From Propionivibrio sp. (lineage in GTDB: Bacteria > Pseudomonadota > Gammaproteobacteria > Burkholderiales > Rhodocyclaceae): DNA of 59,582 nucleotides. The notes under the pieces were generated by a model. That model saw only the letters and a list, made by a program, of their open reading frames with translations, did not search any database and was not told the DNA's origin. A program made the translations under genes and the position numbers. Of the stretch, positions 6,226-14,831 are shown in pieces. Position 1 is the first letter of the stretch. Each line of letters starts with the position of its first letter. The stretch spans positions 1 through 59,582 of the forward strand of contig JARKPC010000212.1 in the NCBI GenBank assembly GCA_029975435.1. Direction: 5' to 3'.

Positions 6226-7394
6226 CGGCGCCACTAAACACCGTCGAACTCGGCCAGGTTTGCACCAAGATCGGGGTCGGCCTTGCTATGGCGGTTACGC
6301 CGTTCATGACTGAATTCGGCGTAAAGCTGATTCGAAATCAGAACATCCGGCCCAATAAGTTCGATGCCTCATCAGTTGTTTATCTTGATCCTGAATTTGC
6401 TGCAACACAGAGGAACAAGACTGTTCGGGAGAACGACGTGGTAATCGTTCGGACGGGCGCGAATATCGGCGATGCATGCGTCGTACCCAAATCCTTCGAT
6501 GGCTCTCAAAGCTTCACAACACTACTGGCTCGTCCGAATAAAGAGCTACTTAATCCACACTTTTTGGCGCAATTCGTTAACTCAGATTTTGGTCGCTCAG
6601 AAGTCGAGCGATTGATGGCGGGTGGCGGTAAGGGAAATCTAAATTCAGGAGAACTAGAGCGCCTTCGCATCACCTTGCTTCCAATTAAAGATCAGGGACA
6701 AGTTGTAGATGTTTTGTTGTGTTGGGACTCTGCTATTGAGGTGGCCGAGCGTCTGATCGTGGCAAAGAAAGCACAGGCACGGGCAATCTCATACCAGCTG
6801 TTCAAGAAAAAGCCCCACTGGATGCCCTGTCGACTGAACGACTGCTTACGCGAGGTCAAAATATTTCCTGGCACAGGAGATTACGTAGTCGGCTCTGTTG
6901 GCAAGAGTGGAATCAAACCGCGAAGTGAGGTGTACTCAAAACAGCTGTCTGATAACCACGAACGAAATATTCTCGTTAAGCCAGAGTGGTTGTGCTTTGG
7001 TCTCGCCAATGACTCCATCGCCTTCGGCGTCAATTTCACTAACGTGACCTACTGTGTCAGTCCAGCCTATAAAACTTTTGAGATTCAGAATGCCGATCCT
7101 GGTTTTATTGATGGCTACCTCTCGGTATTCAATGCGCGCTTGAGCCAGCGCTACTTGATTACCTCCGCAAGGCAAGGTAAGGCCATTGATTTTGGCGGGC
7201 TACTAAGCGACCACTGCTACTTCCCAGAAATTCAGGAACAGCGGCGAATTTCAGACGCATTGAAGATCATGCAATATGAAATCGCGACCCTTGGAGAATA
7301 CCTGCAATCGCTCAAAATCCAGAAACGTGGCCTGATCCAAAAACTCCTCACCGGCCAGTGGCGGGTGAAAGTACCGGAAACGGAGGCCGCGTGA
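6222..7394 (+). CDS. hsdS: Type I restriction specificity subunit HsdS
   Basis: 390 residues with two target recognition domains. The first runs from about 1 to 150 (LGQVCTKIGVG..., ENDVVIVRTGANIGDACVV, LNSGELERLRITLLPI). A conserved helix follows (ALLxxWDSAIEVAERLIVAKKAQARAI style, about 165-195). The second TRD is about 200-335 (RLNDCLREVKIF..., FPEIQEQRRISDAL), and the protein ends in the distal conserved helix (LIQKLLTGQWRV). It fixes the bipartite recognition site of the HsdMS and HsdRMS complexes. Its base composition is visibly richer in A and T than hsdM, rhuM or hsdR, typical of specificity genes exchanged horizontally. ATGA overlaps with rhuM; its TGA shares one base with the hsdR ATG. 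Confidence 0.95.
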   Translation: MTAPLNTVELGQVCTKIGVGLAMAVTPFMTEFGVKLIRNQNIRPNKFDASSVVYLDPEFAATQRNKTVRENDVVIVRTGANIGDACVVPKSFDGSQSFTTLLARPNKELLNPHFLAQFVNSDFGRSEVERLMAGGGKGNLNSGELERLRITLLPIKDQGQVVDVLLCWDSAIEVAERLIVAKKAQARAISYQLFKKKPHWMPCRLNDCLREVKIFPGTGDYVVGSVGKSGIKPRSEVYSKQLSDNHERNILVKPEWLCFGLANDSIAFGVNFTNVTYCVSPAYKTFEIQNADPGFIDGYLSVFNARLSQRYLITSARQGKAIDFGGLLSDHCYFPEIQEQRRISDALKIMQYEIATLGEYLQSLKIQKRGLIQKLLTGQWRVKVPETEAA

Positions 7395-10300
7395 TGGATG
7401 CCTTCCACTTCGATGAAACCTACCTGTCGCAGATTCCGGCACTGCAAGTGCTGGTCAATCTCGGCTTCGAATACTTGACGCCTAACGAGGCACTGGCTGC
7501 ACGTGGCGGAAAGGCTGGCAACGTGCTGCTGGAGGAAATTCTGCGCGGAGCTTTAAAAGCGCAGAACCGCATCCAGCATAAGGGCGCGACCTGGCTGTTT
7601 TCCGAGGAAAATCTCCAGAGCGCCATCCAGCGGCTGAAGAACGTTAAGTACGACGGCCTTCTGAAAACCAACGAGGCCGTCTATGACCTGCTGACCCTGG
7701 GCGTGGCGCTTGAGCAGTCCATTGAGGGCGACGTGAAGAGCTTCACGCTCAACTACGTGGACTGGCGCAACCCGGCCAACAACGTTTATCACGTCACCGC
7801 CGAATTTTCCGTCGAGCGCACGCGCAGCTACGACACGGCGCGGCCCGACATCGTTCTGTTCGTGAATGGCATCCCCTTCGCCGTGATCGAGTGCAAGTCA
7901 CCGAAGATGGAAGTCGAGCAGGCCATCTCGCAGATGATCCGCAACCAGCGCGATGAGTACATTCCGCGCTTGTTCACCTATGCGCAGATGGTGTTGGGCG
8001 TGAACAAGAACGACGCCCGCTATGCCACCACTGGTACGCCGGCCAAGTTCTGGTCCAAGTGGAAGGAGGATGTTGCCGATGCGGTACTCCAGCCCTTGCT
8101 GGAAAAACCGCTGCCGGAGCGCGTGAAGGCTTCGCTGTTCGATATCGCCTTCCAGGAACTGGGCGTACGCGAGGACCCGGCACCCTACGTGGTCGGTCGG
8201 CAGGTCACGGAGCAGGATCGGGCACTTTATGCTTTGTGCCGCCCGGAACGGCTGCTTGATCTGGCCTGGCAATACACGGTGTTCGATGGCGGCGTGCGCA
8301 AGATTGCGCGCTACCAACAGTTCTTTGCCATTCGGGAGATTGTCGCCCGGGTGAAACAGATCGACGAAACCGGAAAACGGCGGGGCGGCATCGTCTGGCA
8401 CACCCAGGGTTCCGGCAAGTCGCTGACAATGGTGATGCTCGCCCGCGCTCTGGCGCTGGACCCGGAGATCAAGAATCCGCGCATCGTGCTGGTGACGGAC
8501 CGGGTGGATCTGGACAAACAGCTCGGCAACACCTTCGCCGCCTGCGGCCTCTCGCCCGACCGCGCCGAGAGCGGCCGACACCTCGTGGAGCTGGTAGCCG
8601 ACCACAAGGCACATATCGTCACCACCTTGGTGCACAAGTTCGACAAGGCGCTCAGTTTCAAGAAATTCACTGACGACTCGCCTGATATCTTCGTGCTGGT
8701 GGATGAGACCCAGCGCACCCAGTTGGGCGGCTATTCGGCGCGGATGCGGCAGATGTTCTCGCGCGCCTGCTACATCGGCTTCACCGGCACGCCGCTGCTC
8801 ACCCGCGAGAAGAGCGATGTGTCGAAGTTCGGCGGCATCATCCATACCTATGCCATCGACCAGGCTGTGGCCGACGGCGCTATCGTGCCCTTGCTTTACG
8901 AGGGGCGAATGGTGGAGCTGGAACAGAACCAGAGTGCCATCGACGTCTGGTTCGAGCGGCACACCAAGGGGCTGACCGACCAACAGAAGGCTGACCTGAA
9001 GAAGAAATACGCCCGCGCGGAAATGCTCAACAAGGCCGAACAGGTCATCTACATGCGTGCCTTCGACATCAACGAGCACTATAAGCAGAACTGGCAGGGC
9101 ACCGGCTTCAAGGCGCAGCTGGTCGCACCCAACAAGGCATCGGCCCTGCGCTACAAGGCATTTCTCGATGAGTTGGGTGAAGTCAGCAGCGAGGTCATCA
9201 TCTCGCCGCCGGATGAGCGCGAGGGCTTCGATGAGGTCGATGCCGAGGAATCAACCGACGAGGTCGTGGCGTTCTGGCAGCGCATGATGAAGCGCTACGG
9301 TTCCGAGGAGGAATACAACAAACAGATCGTAAACGCCTTCAAATTTGGCGATGAACCGGAAATCCTGATTGTGGTCGATAAGCTGTTGACCGGTTTCGAT
9401 GCCCCCCGCAACACGGTGCTGTATCTGACCCGCCGCCTCAAGGATCACACCCTGCTCCAGGCCATCGCTCGCGTGAATCGCCTCTACGAAGATGACACCG
9501 GTGCCAAGGCCAAGGAATTCGGCTTCATCATCGACTATGTCGGTGTACTCGGCGAACTGGACGAGGCGCTGACCACGTACAGCGCACTGGATGGCTATGA
9601 CGAGTCAGATCTGCACGGCGCGCTGAGTTCTATCCACGAGGAAATCAAGCAACTGCCGCAGCGGCATTCGGACCTGTGGGATATCTTCAAGACGGTCAAG
9701 AATCGACAGGACGAAGAAGCGTTCGAGGCGCTTCTTGCCGATGAAAAGTTGCGGGGCGATTTCTACGACCGCTTGTCTGTTTTTGCCAAGACCCTCGCCG
9801 TCGCCATGTCGAGCGAGCAGTTCATCGAGCTGACGTCGGCGCAACGTATTCAGTCCTACAAGAACGATCTCAAGCGCTTCGTGAATCTCAAGGCGGCGGT
9901 GAAGCTGCGTTATTCGGAGTCCATCGACTATCGCGACTTCGAACCCAAGATCAAGAAGCTGCTCGACACCCATATCACGGCCAACGAGGTGGTTCGCCTC
10001 AATGCCCCGGTGAACATCTTCGACGAGCAAGCCTTCCAGAAGGTTGTCGAGGAGCAAGGGGCTGGCAAGGGCGCGGGTGCCAAGGCGGACATGATCGCCC
10101 ACGCGACGAAACGGGCAATTACCGAACGGCTGGCGCAAGACCCGGCGTTCTATGAGAAGTTTTCCAAGCTGATCCAGCAGGCCATCGACGATTACCGGGC
10201 CAAGCGCATTACCGACCTGGAGTACCTGCAGCGCGTCACCGACATCAAGGACTCGGTGGTGCAGCGGAAATCCGATGATCTGCCGGCGGCGATTGCCGGC

Positions 10301-10603
10301 GACGAGGACGCGACGGCGGTCTATGGCTTGCTTCAACCGTTTGTTGCGGCTCACGTTGCCGATGCGGCGCAGGCCAGGCAAATTGCCGCCGAGACAGCCA
10401 AATCCGTGTGGGGCGTATTCCTGAGCAACCGTAAGGTTGGCTACTGGGACGACTTGGATGCCCAGCGGCGCACGATGAACGAAATCGATGACTACCTCTA
10501 TGACGAGGTGAAAGGGCGGCAAGGCATTGAACTGACCACGGCAGAAATGGACGAGATCATCGAAAAAACGATGCACTTGGCACGTCACCGGATGGCGGGA
10601 TGA
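7394..10603 (+). CDS. hsdR: Type I restriction endonuclease subunit HsdR
   Basis: 1069 residues from the ATG that overlaps the hsdS stop (TGATG). The PD-(D/E)XK nuclease domain is visible as RPDIVLFVNGIPFAVIECKS (PD near 151, ECK near 166). The SF2 translocase follows, with Walker A HTQGSGKS (about 336-343), the DET box VLVDETQRTQ (437-439), FTGTP, and motif VI as LLQAIARVNRLYED. A long C-terminal helical region (NVVRLN...) docks on HsdMS. HsdR pulls DNA using ATP and cuts where translocation stalls. All key motifs are intact, so it should be active. Its stop overlaps the next gene by 4 bases. Confidence 0.97.
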   Translation: MDAFHFDETYLSQIPALQVLVNLGFEYLTPNEALAARGGKAGNVLLEEILRGALKAQNRIQHKGATWLFSEENLQSAIQRLKNVKYDGLLKTNEAVYDLLTLGVALEQSIEGDVKSFTLNYVDWRNPANNVYHVTAEFSVERTRSYDTARPDIVLFVNGIPFAVIECKSPKMEVEQAISQMIRNQRDEYIPRLFTYAQMVLGVNKNDARYATTGTPAKFWSKWKEDVADAVLQPLLEKPLPERVKASLFDIAFQELGVREDPAPYVVGRQVTEQDRALYALCRPERLLDLAWQYTVFDGGVRKIARYQQFFAIREIVARVKQIDETGKRRGGIVWHTQGSGKSLTMVMLARALALDPEIKNPRIVLVTDRVDLDKQLGNTFAACGLSPDRAESGRHLVELVADHKAHIVTTLVHKFDKALSFKKFTDDSPDIFVLVDETQRTQLGGYSARMRQMFSRACYIGFTGTPLLTREKSDVSKFGGIIHTYAIDQAVADGAIVPLLYEGRMVELEQNQSAIDVWFERHTKGLTDQQKADLKKKYARAEMLNKAEQVIYMRAFDINEHYKQNWQGTGFKAQLVAPNKASALRYKAFLDELGEVSSEVIISPPDEREGFDEVDAEESTDEVVAFWQRMMKRYGSEEEYNKQIVNAFKFGDEPEILIVVDKLLTGFDAPRNTVLYLTRRLKDHTLLQAIARVNRLYEDDTGAKAKEFGFIIDYVGVLGELDEALTTYSALDGYDESDLHGALSSIHEEIKQLPQRHSDLWDIFKTVKNRQDEEAFEALLADEKLRGDFYDRLSVFAKTLAVAMSSEQFIELTSAQRIQSYKNDLKRFVNLKAAVKLRYSESIDYRDFEPKIKKLLDTHITANEVVRLNAPVNIFDEQAFQKVVEEQGAGKGAGAKADMIAHATKRAITERLAQDPAFYEKFSKLIQQAIDDYRAKRITDLEYLQRVTDIKDSVVQRKSDDLPAAIAGDEDATAVYGLLQPFVAAHVADAAQARQIAAETAKSVWGVFLSNRKVGYWDDLDAQRRTMNEIDDYLYDEVKGRQGIELTTAEMDEIIEKTMHLARHRMAG

Positions 10604-11310
10604 AAACCGTGGTCGGAATGATCGAATACGGTCGCGAGACCATACGCTACGAAGTGCGATTCCTGCCTACTCGTCAGACGCTGGGTATCGAGGTGCACCC
10701 CGATCAGCGCGTTGTGATCCGGGCACCGATGGGTTGCACGGAAGAAGTGATCGCAGAGCGGGTACGCAAGCGTGCTCCTTGGATCAGTCGACAGATTGCC
10801 GACTTTCAACGTTACAGCCCACGCACGCCGCAGCGCCAGTATGTAAGCGGTGAGACGCATCTTTACCTGGGGCGGCACTACCGATTAAAAGTCGGTGCTG
10901 GCGAGACGGCATCAGTTCGGATGACGCGTGGCCAGCTATCCGTGACGATGCCCGGCATTCCAGATCCGGAGGGAGTCAAGACGATGCTGCACCGCTGGTA
11001 TCTCGATCACGCCAGGCAGGTGTTCAGCGAGGTGATCGATCAGTGCCTCACCAAGTTCAAAGGGTATCAACGCCCACGTCTGCTCGTCCGGACAATGCAA
11101 TCACGGTGGGGGAGTCTCTCGAAGACCGGCAGCATGACGCTGAATGCCAATCTCGTCCGGGCACCACGCGCCTGCATTGAATATGTCGTGGCCCACGAGC
11201 TGTGCCATCTGCGGCATCGAGATCATGACGCCAGTTTTTTCAAGTTGCTTGGGCGGGTGATGCCGGATTGGGAGCAGCGGAAGCAGCGGCTGGAATCTGC
11301 CTTGCTGTGA
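10600..11310 (+). CDS. YgjP/DUF45-type zinc metallopeptidase (SprT/M48-like)
   Basis: 236 residues. The zinc site is VVAHELCHLRHRDHDASFF: HExxH at 199-203 with a third ligand among the following His (207 or 209), as in YgjP-like and DUF45 proteins. Upstream, RTMQSRWGSLSKTGSMTLNANLV is the conserved strand-loop of this family. No signal peptide is present, so it is cytoplasmic. It overlaps hsdR by ATGA. Genes of this type are, from memory, frequent directly after hsdR. The role may be proteolysis of a defence component or turnover of HsdR (inference). Confidence 0.88.
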   Translation: MKTVVGMIEYGRETIRYEVRFLPTRQTLGIEVHPDQRVVIRAPMGCTEEVIAERVRKRAPWISRQIADFQRYSPRTPQRQYVSGETHLYLGRHYRLKVGAGETASVRMTRGQLSVTMPGIPDPEGVKTMLHRWYLDHARQVFSEVIDQCLTKFKGYQRPRLLVRTMQSRWGSLSKTGSMTLNANLVRAPRACIEYVVAHELCHLRHRDHDASFFKLLGRVMPDWEQRKQRLESALL

Positions 11311-11322
11311 GTCTTGCCTGAA

Positions 11323-13704
11323 ATGTCGGATATCGATGCCCTGGTCTTGACCCTTCGGACCGAGAACGCCCGCCTGATTTCGCTGCTGGAATCCCACGGC
11401 ATTGAATGGCGTCTGCCGCCCGCAGCACCAATTCCAGAGCCCGAACCATCACGGCTTTCCACCGCCGAAAAAGTAGCGCTATTTCGCCGACTGTTTCGAG
11501 GTCGAACCGATGTTTATCCCGTCCGATGGGAGAGCAAAGCCACCGGCAAGACTGGCTACTCGCCGGCCTGTGCCAATGAATGGCGTGCCGGGGTCTGCGA
11601 AAAGCCCCGCATCAAGTGCGGCGACTGTGGCAAGCGCCTGTTGATACCGTTGTCGGACTCGGTGATCTATGACCACCTGGCAGGCGAGCACACGGTCGGG
11701 GTGTATCCCTTGCTGGAGGACGACAGCTGCTACTTCCTGGCAGTCGATTTCGACGAGGCCGAGTGGCGTGACGATGCGCGGGCATTCATTCAGTCCTGCA
11801 AAGAACTGGGTGTGCCGGCAGCCCTGGAAATTTCCCGGTCGGGCAAGGGTGCACACGCCTGGATGTTTTTTGCCGGTAAGATTTCGGCCCGCGATGCCCG
11901 TCGCCTTGGCACCGCCATCATCAGCCATACCTGCGCCCGCACCCGGCAACTGAAACTAGAGTCCTATGACCGTCTGTTCCCCAACCAGGATTCTTTGCCC
12001 AAAGGTGGCTTCGGCAATTTGATTGCGCTGCCTTTGCAGAAATATCCGCGTGAGAACGGGTGCAGCGTATTCGTCGATGCCGATCTGCGTCCTTACTCGG
12101 ATCAGTGGGGATTCCTGTCCGGCATTCGGCCGATGACAGCACAGGATGTTGAGCCTACCATCTTCAGGGCGACGGGCCATGCCCATCCACTCGATGTGAC
12201 ATTCATCGACGACGAGGACTTGAAGGAGCCCTGGAAGCGATCAGCCGAGAAGAAGCTGGCCGGTCCGATGCCGAAGTCGCTGACAGTCACGCTGGCCAAC
12301 CTCGTCTATTTCGAGAAAGCGCAGCTACCGCAGGCACTGGCCAATCGGCTGATCCGCTTGGCCGCGTTCCAGAATCCGGAGTTCTACAAGAAACAAGCGA
12401 TGCGCTTCTCGGTATGGGACGAGCCGCGCGTAATCGGCTGCGCCGAGAACTACCCCAATCACATCGCACTTCCGCGTGGCTGCCTTGATGCTGCGCGGGA
12501 TCTGCTGCGTGACAACGGGATTGCCTGCGATTTGATTGATGAACAGTACACCGGTGTTGCTTTGGATGTCGGTTTTGCCGGCACTCTTCGGCCGGATCAG
12601 GAGGCGGCCGTGACCGCCATGCTCAAGCATGAGGCCGGCGTGCTCTGCGCTCCGACAGCCTTTGGCAAGACGGTGACGGCAGCGGCGATGATCGCTCGAC
12701 GGGGTGTCAACACGTTGGTACTGGTGCATCGTACCGAACTCTTGAAGCAGTGGCAGGAGCGCCTGCAATCCTTCCTGGGTGTAGGCAAGGGAGTGGTCGG
12801 CACCATTGGCGGCGGCAAGGCCAAGCCGACCGGCAAGATCGATATAGCCGTGATGCAGTCGTTGTCACGACAGGGCGAAATCAATCCTGTCGTCGAGAAC
12901 TACGGCCACGTCATCATCGACGAGTGCCACCATATTGGCGCCGCCTCATTCGACGCGATTCTGAAAGTGGTCAAGGCGAAGTACGTGCTGGGCCTGACGG
13001 CAACTCCAATTCGCCGTGATGGTCAGCAGCCGATCATCTTCATGCAATGCGGGCCGATCCGTTACACGGCGGCCAAGCCGGCCAGCGCGCCACACGATCT
13101 GATCGTGGAGCCGCGATCCATCTTCACGCGGATCGATTTGCCACCGGAGGCCGGAATCCAGGATGTTTTCAGGCATCTTGCAATCGATCAGGCACGGACT
13201 GACGCCATTGCCGTCGAAGTCCAGGATGCCTATCAGCAGGGCCGCAAGGTTCTCGTTCTGACTGAGCGCACGGAGCACCTCGACGCAATTCTGGCCGCCG
13301 TGGATGGACAAGTGCCTACCCCATTTGTGCTGCACGGCCGGATGTCGAAGAAGCAACGGGCAACAATGATCGCTGAACTCAACGGACTGCTGCCCGAGGC
13401 GCCGCGCATTCTGCTCGCGACCGGGAAGTTGGTCGGAGAGGGTTTCGACCATCCCGCCCTCGACACGTTGGTACTGGCGATGCCGATCTCGTGGAAGGGA
13501 ACCCTCCAGCAATACGCTGGCCGCCTCCACCGTGAGCACGCTACGAAGACCGATGTGCGGATCATTGATTTCGTTGATACCGGCCACCCGGCACTGCTGC
13601 GGATGTGGGACAAACGGCAACGCGGCTACCGGGCAATGGGCTACCGGGTTGTGGAACACCTGCAGGGTGCCGCAGACTTGCTCACTTGCAGCAATAGCGC
13701 ATAG
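11323..13704 (+). CDS. TOTE conflict-type archaeo-eukaryotic primase fused to SF2 helicase
   Basis: 794 residues. A short N-terminal coiled coil (LRTENARLISLLESHGI) precedes the TOTE primase domain: FRGRTDVYPVRW, a Cys cluster (C83, C92, C99, C102), the acidic metal motif VDFDEAEW (about 141-148) and SRSGKGAHAW (171-180), then SYDRLFPNQDSLPKGGFGNLIALPLQ. The C-terminal half is an SF2 helicase with Walker A APTAFGKT (443-450), DECH (533-536), LTATPIRRD and a motif VI QQYAGRLHR. It could copy or process nucleic acid during defence; TOTE proteins are predicted conflict-system components. The ATG at 11323 is preferred over a TTG at 11314. It follows the metallopeptidase gene by 12 bp and ends the operon. 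Confidence 0.9.
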   Translation: MSDIDALVLTLRTENARLISLLESHGIEWRLPPAAPIPEPEPSRLSTAEKVALFRRLFRGRTDVYPVRWESKATGKTGYSPACANEWRAGVCEKPRIKCGDCGKRLLIPLSDSVIYDHLAGEHTVGVYPLLEDDSCYFLAVDFDEAEWRDDARAFIQSCKELGVPAALEISRSGKGAHAWMFFAGKISARDARRLGTAIISHTCARTRQLKLESYDRLFPNQDSLPKGGFGNLIALPLQKYPRENGCSVFVDADLRPYSDQWGFLSGIRPMTAQDVEPTIFRATGHAHPLDVTFIDDEDLKEPWKRSAEKKLAGPMPKSLTVTLANLVYFEKAQLPQALANRLIRLAAFQNPEFYKKQAMRFSVWDEPRVIGCAENYPNHIALPRGCLDAARDLLRDNGIACDLIDEQYTGVALDVGFAGTLRPDQEAAVTAMLKHEAGVLCAPTAFGKTVTAAAMIARRGVNTLVLVHRTELLKQWQERLQSFLGVGKGVVGTIGGGKAKPTGKIDIAVMQSLSRQGEINPVVENYGHVIIDECHHIGAASFDAILKVVKAKYVLGLTATPIRRDGQQPIIFMQCGPIRYTAAKPASAPHDLIVEPRSIFTRIDLPPEAGIQDVFRHLAIDQARTDAIAVEVQDAYQQGRKVLVLTERTEHLDAILAAVDGQVPTPFVLHGRMSKKQRATMIAELNGLLPEAPRILLATGKLVGEGFDHPALDTLVLAMPISWKGTLQQYAGRLHREHATKTDVRIIDFVDTGHPALLRMWDKRQRGYRAMGYRVVEHLQGAADLLTCSNSA

Positions 13705-14013
13705 TTCGATTGCAAAACAGGGGATCGAACTGCTGGCCGCCGAAATTCGAACACTGGCGCAATGCAGATGTGCCCCGCAGAATCAAGATTGCACAAGTTC
13801 TCACGAACCCGCAGCGTTACTCATTGGCCCCAATAGCGCGTTTTTCTGCTGTAAACTGCCCGCCACCAGGAATACAAAGGCCTGCAGCGATGCAGGCCTT
13901 TTTCAATTGCAGTCCTGGGACATGCCGGACAGCCCTTCGCCAAAACGTGGAGAGTGCTGAAAGCATTCGGTTGTCAGCAATAAAGGTTCTTTTTCTATAA
14001 GCGGTAGCGGATT
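13705..14013. other. intergenic region closing the defence island
   Basis: No convincing gene. The frame after the TOTE-helicase stop is open for a while but encodes nothing recognisable. The region holds the operon terminator and, near its right end, the AT-rich stretch TTCTTTTTCTATAAG that may carry the promoter of the next small gene. This is the most likely zone for the right boundary of the island, but no direct repeat to the left edge can be tested within the window. Confidence 0.5.
13876..13904 (+). terminator. rho-independent terminator of the R-M/TOTE operon
   Basis: AAAGGCCTGCA-GCGA-TGCAGGCCTTTTT: an 8-bp GC-rich perfect stem with a tetraloop, followed by five T. It stands about 170 bp after the TOTE gene stop and has a short A-run on the other side. 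Confidence 0.85.
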
Positions 14014-14184
14014 GTGTTTCGAGTAGTGACAAAGCGCAGGGACCATCGCGGAACATGGGTGGTAGAGATTGGCCCATGGTTGAAAACGCAGCAGGATGCT
14101 CAGGAATGGGCCAGCGCTATCCAGGAACTCGGTTACATCGCCAGAGTGGAGAGCCTTCACGGGAATGTATCAGACTATTCCTGA
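14014..14184 (+). CDS. small hypothetical protein (56 aa)
   Basis: A GTG-initiated frame beginning VFRVVTKRRDHRG, then TWVVEIGPWL, then QDAQEWASAIQELGYIARVES. It reads as a compact beta-beta-alpha-beta unit, with the shape of small SPOR-like or ferredoxin-like peptides (pattern only). A purine stretch GGTAGCGG lies just upstream of the GTG. I recall similar short orphan proteins in betaproteobacteria but cannot name a family. It is probably the first chromosomal gene outside the defence island. Confidence 0.5.
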   Translation: MFRVVTKRRDHRGTWVVEIGPWLKTQQDAQEWASAIQELGYIARVESLHGNVSDYS

Positions 14185-14228
14185 CGTCCAGCCCCACCAC
14201 GAAACGGAAGCAGAAGGCGCCACAGGTT

Positions 14229-14465
14229 CTATTTGCTCAATCGCCCGAACAACTCGGACACCTCGATGGTGACCGACACGTCGGCGCCGCTGCCGACCAG
14301 CTTTTTCCTTCCGAAGTGCATTTCCCACTCGGCTTCGTTGAGTTCAACCTCGACAATCTCCGGCTTGCGGGACTCGACCTGCCGTCTCCGCTCCTTGCCT
14401 CCTGGCAGGTCGCCATCGTCCTGGCGCCGGTCCTTGCCAGATCTTCTTTCATAGTCGTGAGACAC
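14229..14465 (-). CDS. small RR-motif hypothetical protein (78 aa)
   Basis: Starts at GTG with AGGGAGAGGAATC upstream, a good ribosome site; an upstream TTG at 14516 is the weaker option. The protein reads MSHDYERRSGKDRRQDDG, then KERRRQVESRKPEIVEVELNEAEWEMHF and a C-terminal beta-rich tail. The ERR..DRR..DG..ERR.Q.E.R pattern recurs in the divergent neighbour 14608-14823, so the two are probable paralogues. RRxxxR-type motifs recall PilZ c-di-GMP sites, but no PilZ domain follows; function unknown. Confidence 0.5.
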   Translation of the reverse strand: MSHDYERRSGKDRRQDDGDLPGGKERRRQVESRKPEIVEVELNEAEWEMHFGRKKLVGSGADVSVTIEVSELFGRLSK

Positions 14466-14607
14466 GATTCCTCTCCCTTCGCCACCGCTTTCGCCAACCC
14501 GGACCCTTTCGTTCAAGTATAGCCAGACGATGCGATGTCGAGGGTATTTGTTGCGTGACGGCTTTCATTGCACAGAAACGCTCGATGTTCTAGTCTGAAA
14601 GAGTCAC

Positions 14608-14823
14608 ATGGGTCCAGGCGAAATGAGGCATCCATCCTTCTCGAGAGCATTCGACCGGCGCAAGTGCCCTGACCGGCGAAAAACGGACGGTTCGGCACCG
14701 CTGGGAATAATGGAACGCAGGTTTCAGGCGGAAAGGCGTGGCATCGAATTGATGGAGTTCGATGTCGACGAATACATTTCGCTCGGAACGGCCCGAAAAT
14801 CGGGACTCGTCAGTCGCCGATAA
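14608..14823 (+). CDS. small RR-motif hypothetical protein (71 aa), paralogue of the divergent gene
   Basis: Contains FDRRKCPDRRKTDG, then IMERRFQAERRGIELMEF and DVDEYISLG. It aligns with the minus-strand neighbour over the RR..(K/P)DRR..DG..ERR.Q.E.R core and the following acidic VE/DEY segment. The start is either the first ATG or a second ATG five codons later; neither has a strong ribosome site (AAAGAG is nearest). Its stop lies just before the stop of the convergent HTH-cupin gene. Function unknown. Confidence 0.5.
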   Translation: MGPGEMRHPSFSRAFDRRKCPDRRKTDGSAPLGIMERRFQAERRGIELMEFDVDEYISLGTARKSGLVSRR

Positions 14824-14831
14824 GCCAGCCG

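Noticed and set aside
14055-14522. 155-codon plus-strand frame over the 14 kb small genes
   Set aside because: It overlaps both the 56-aa gene and the minus-strand RR-motif gene, lacks a ribosome site and reads as an antisense shadow.
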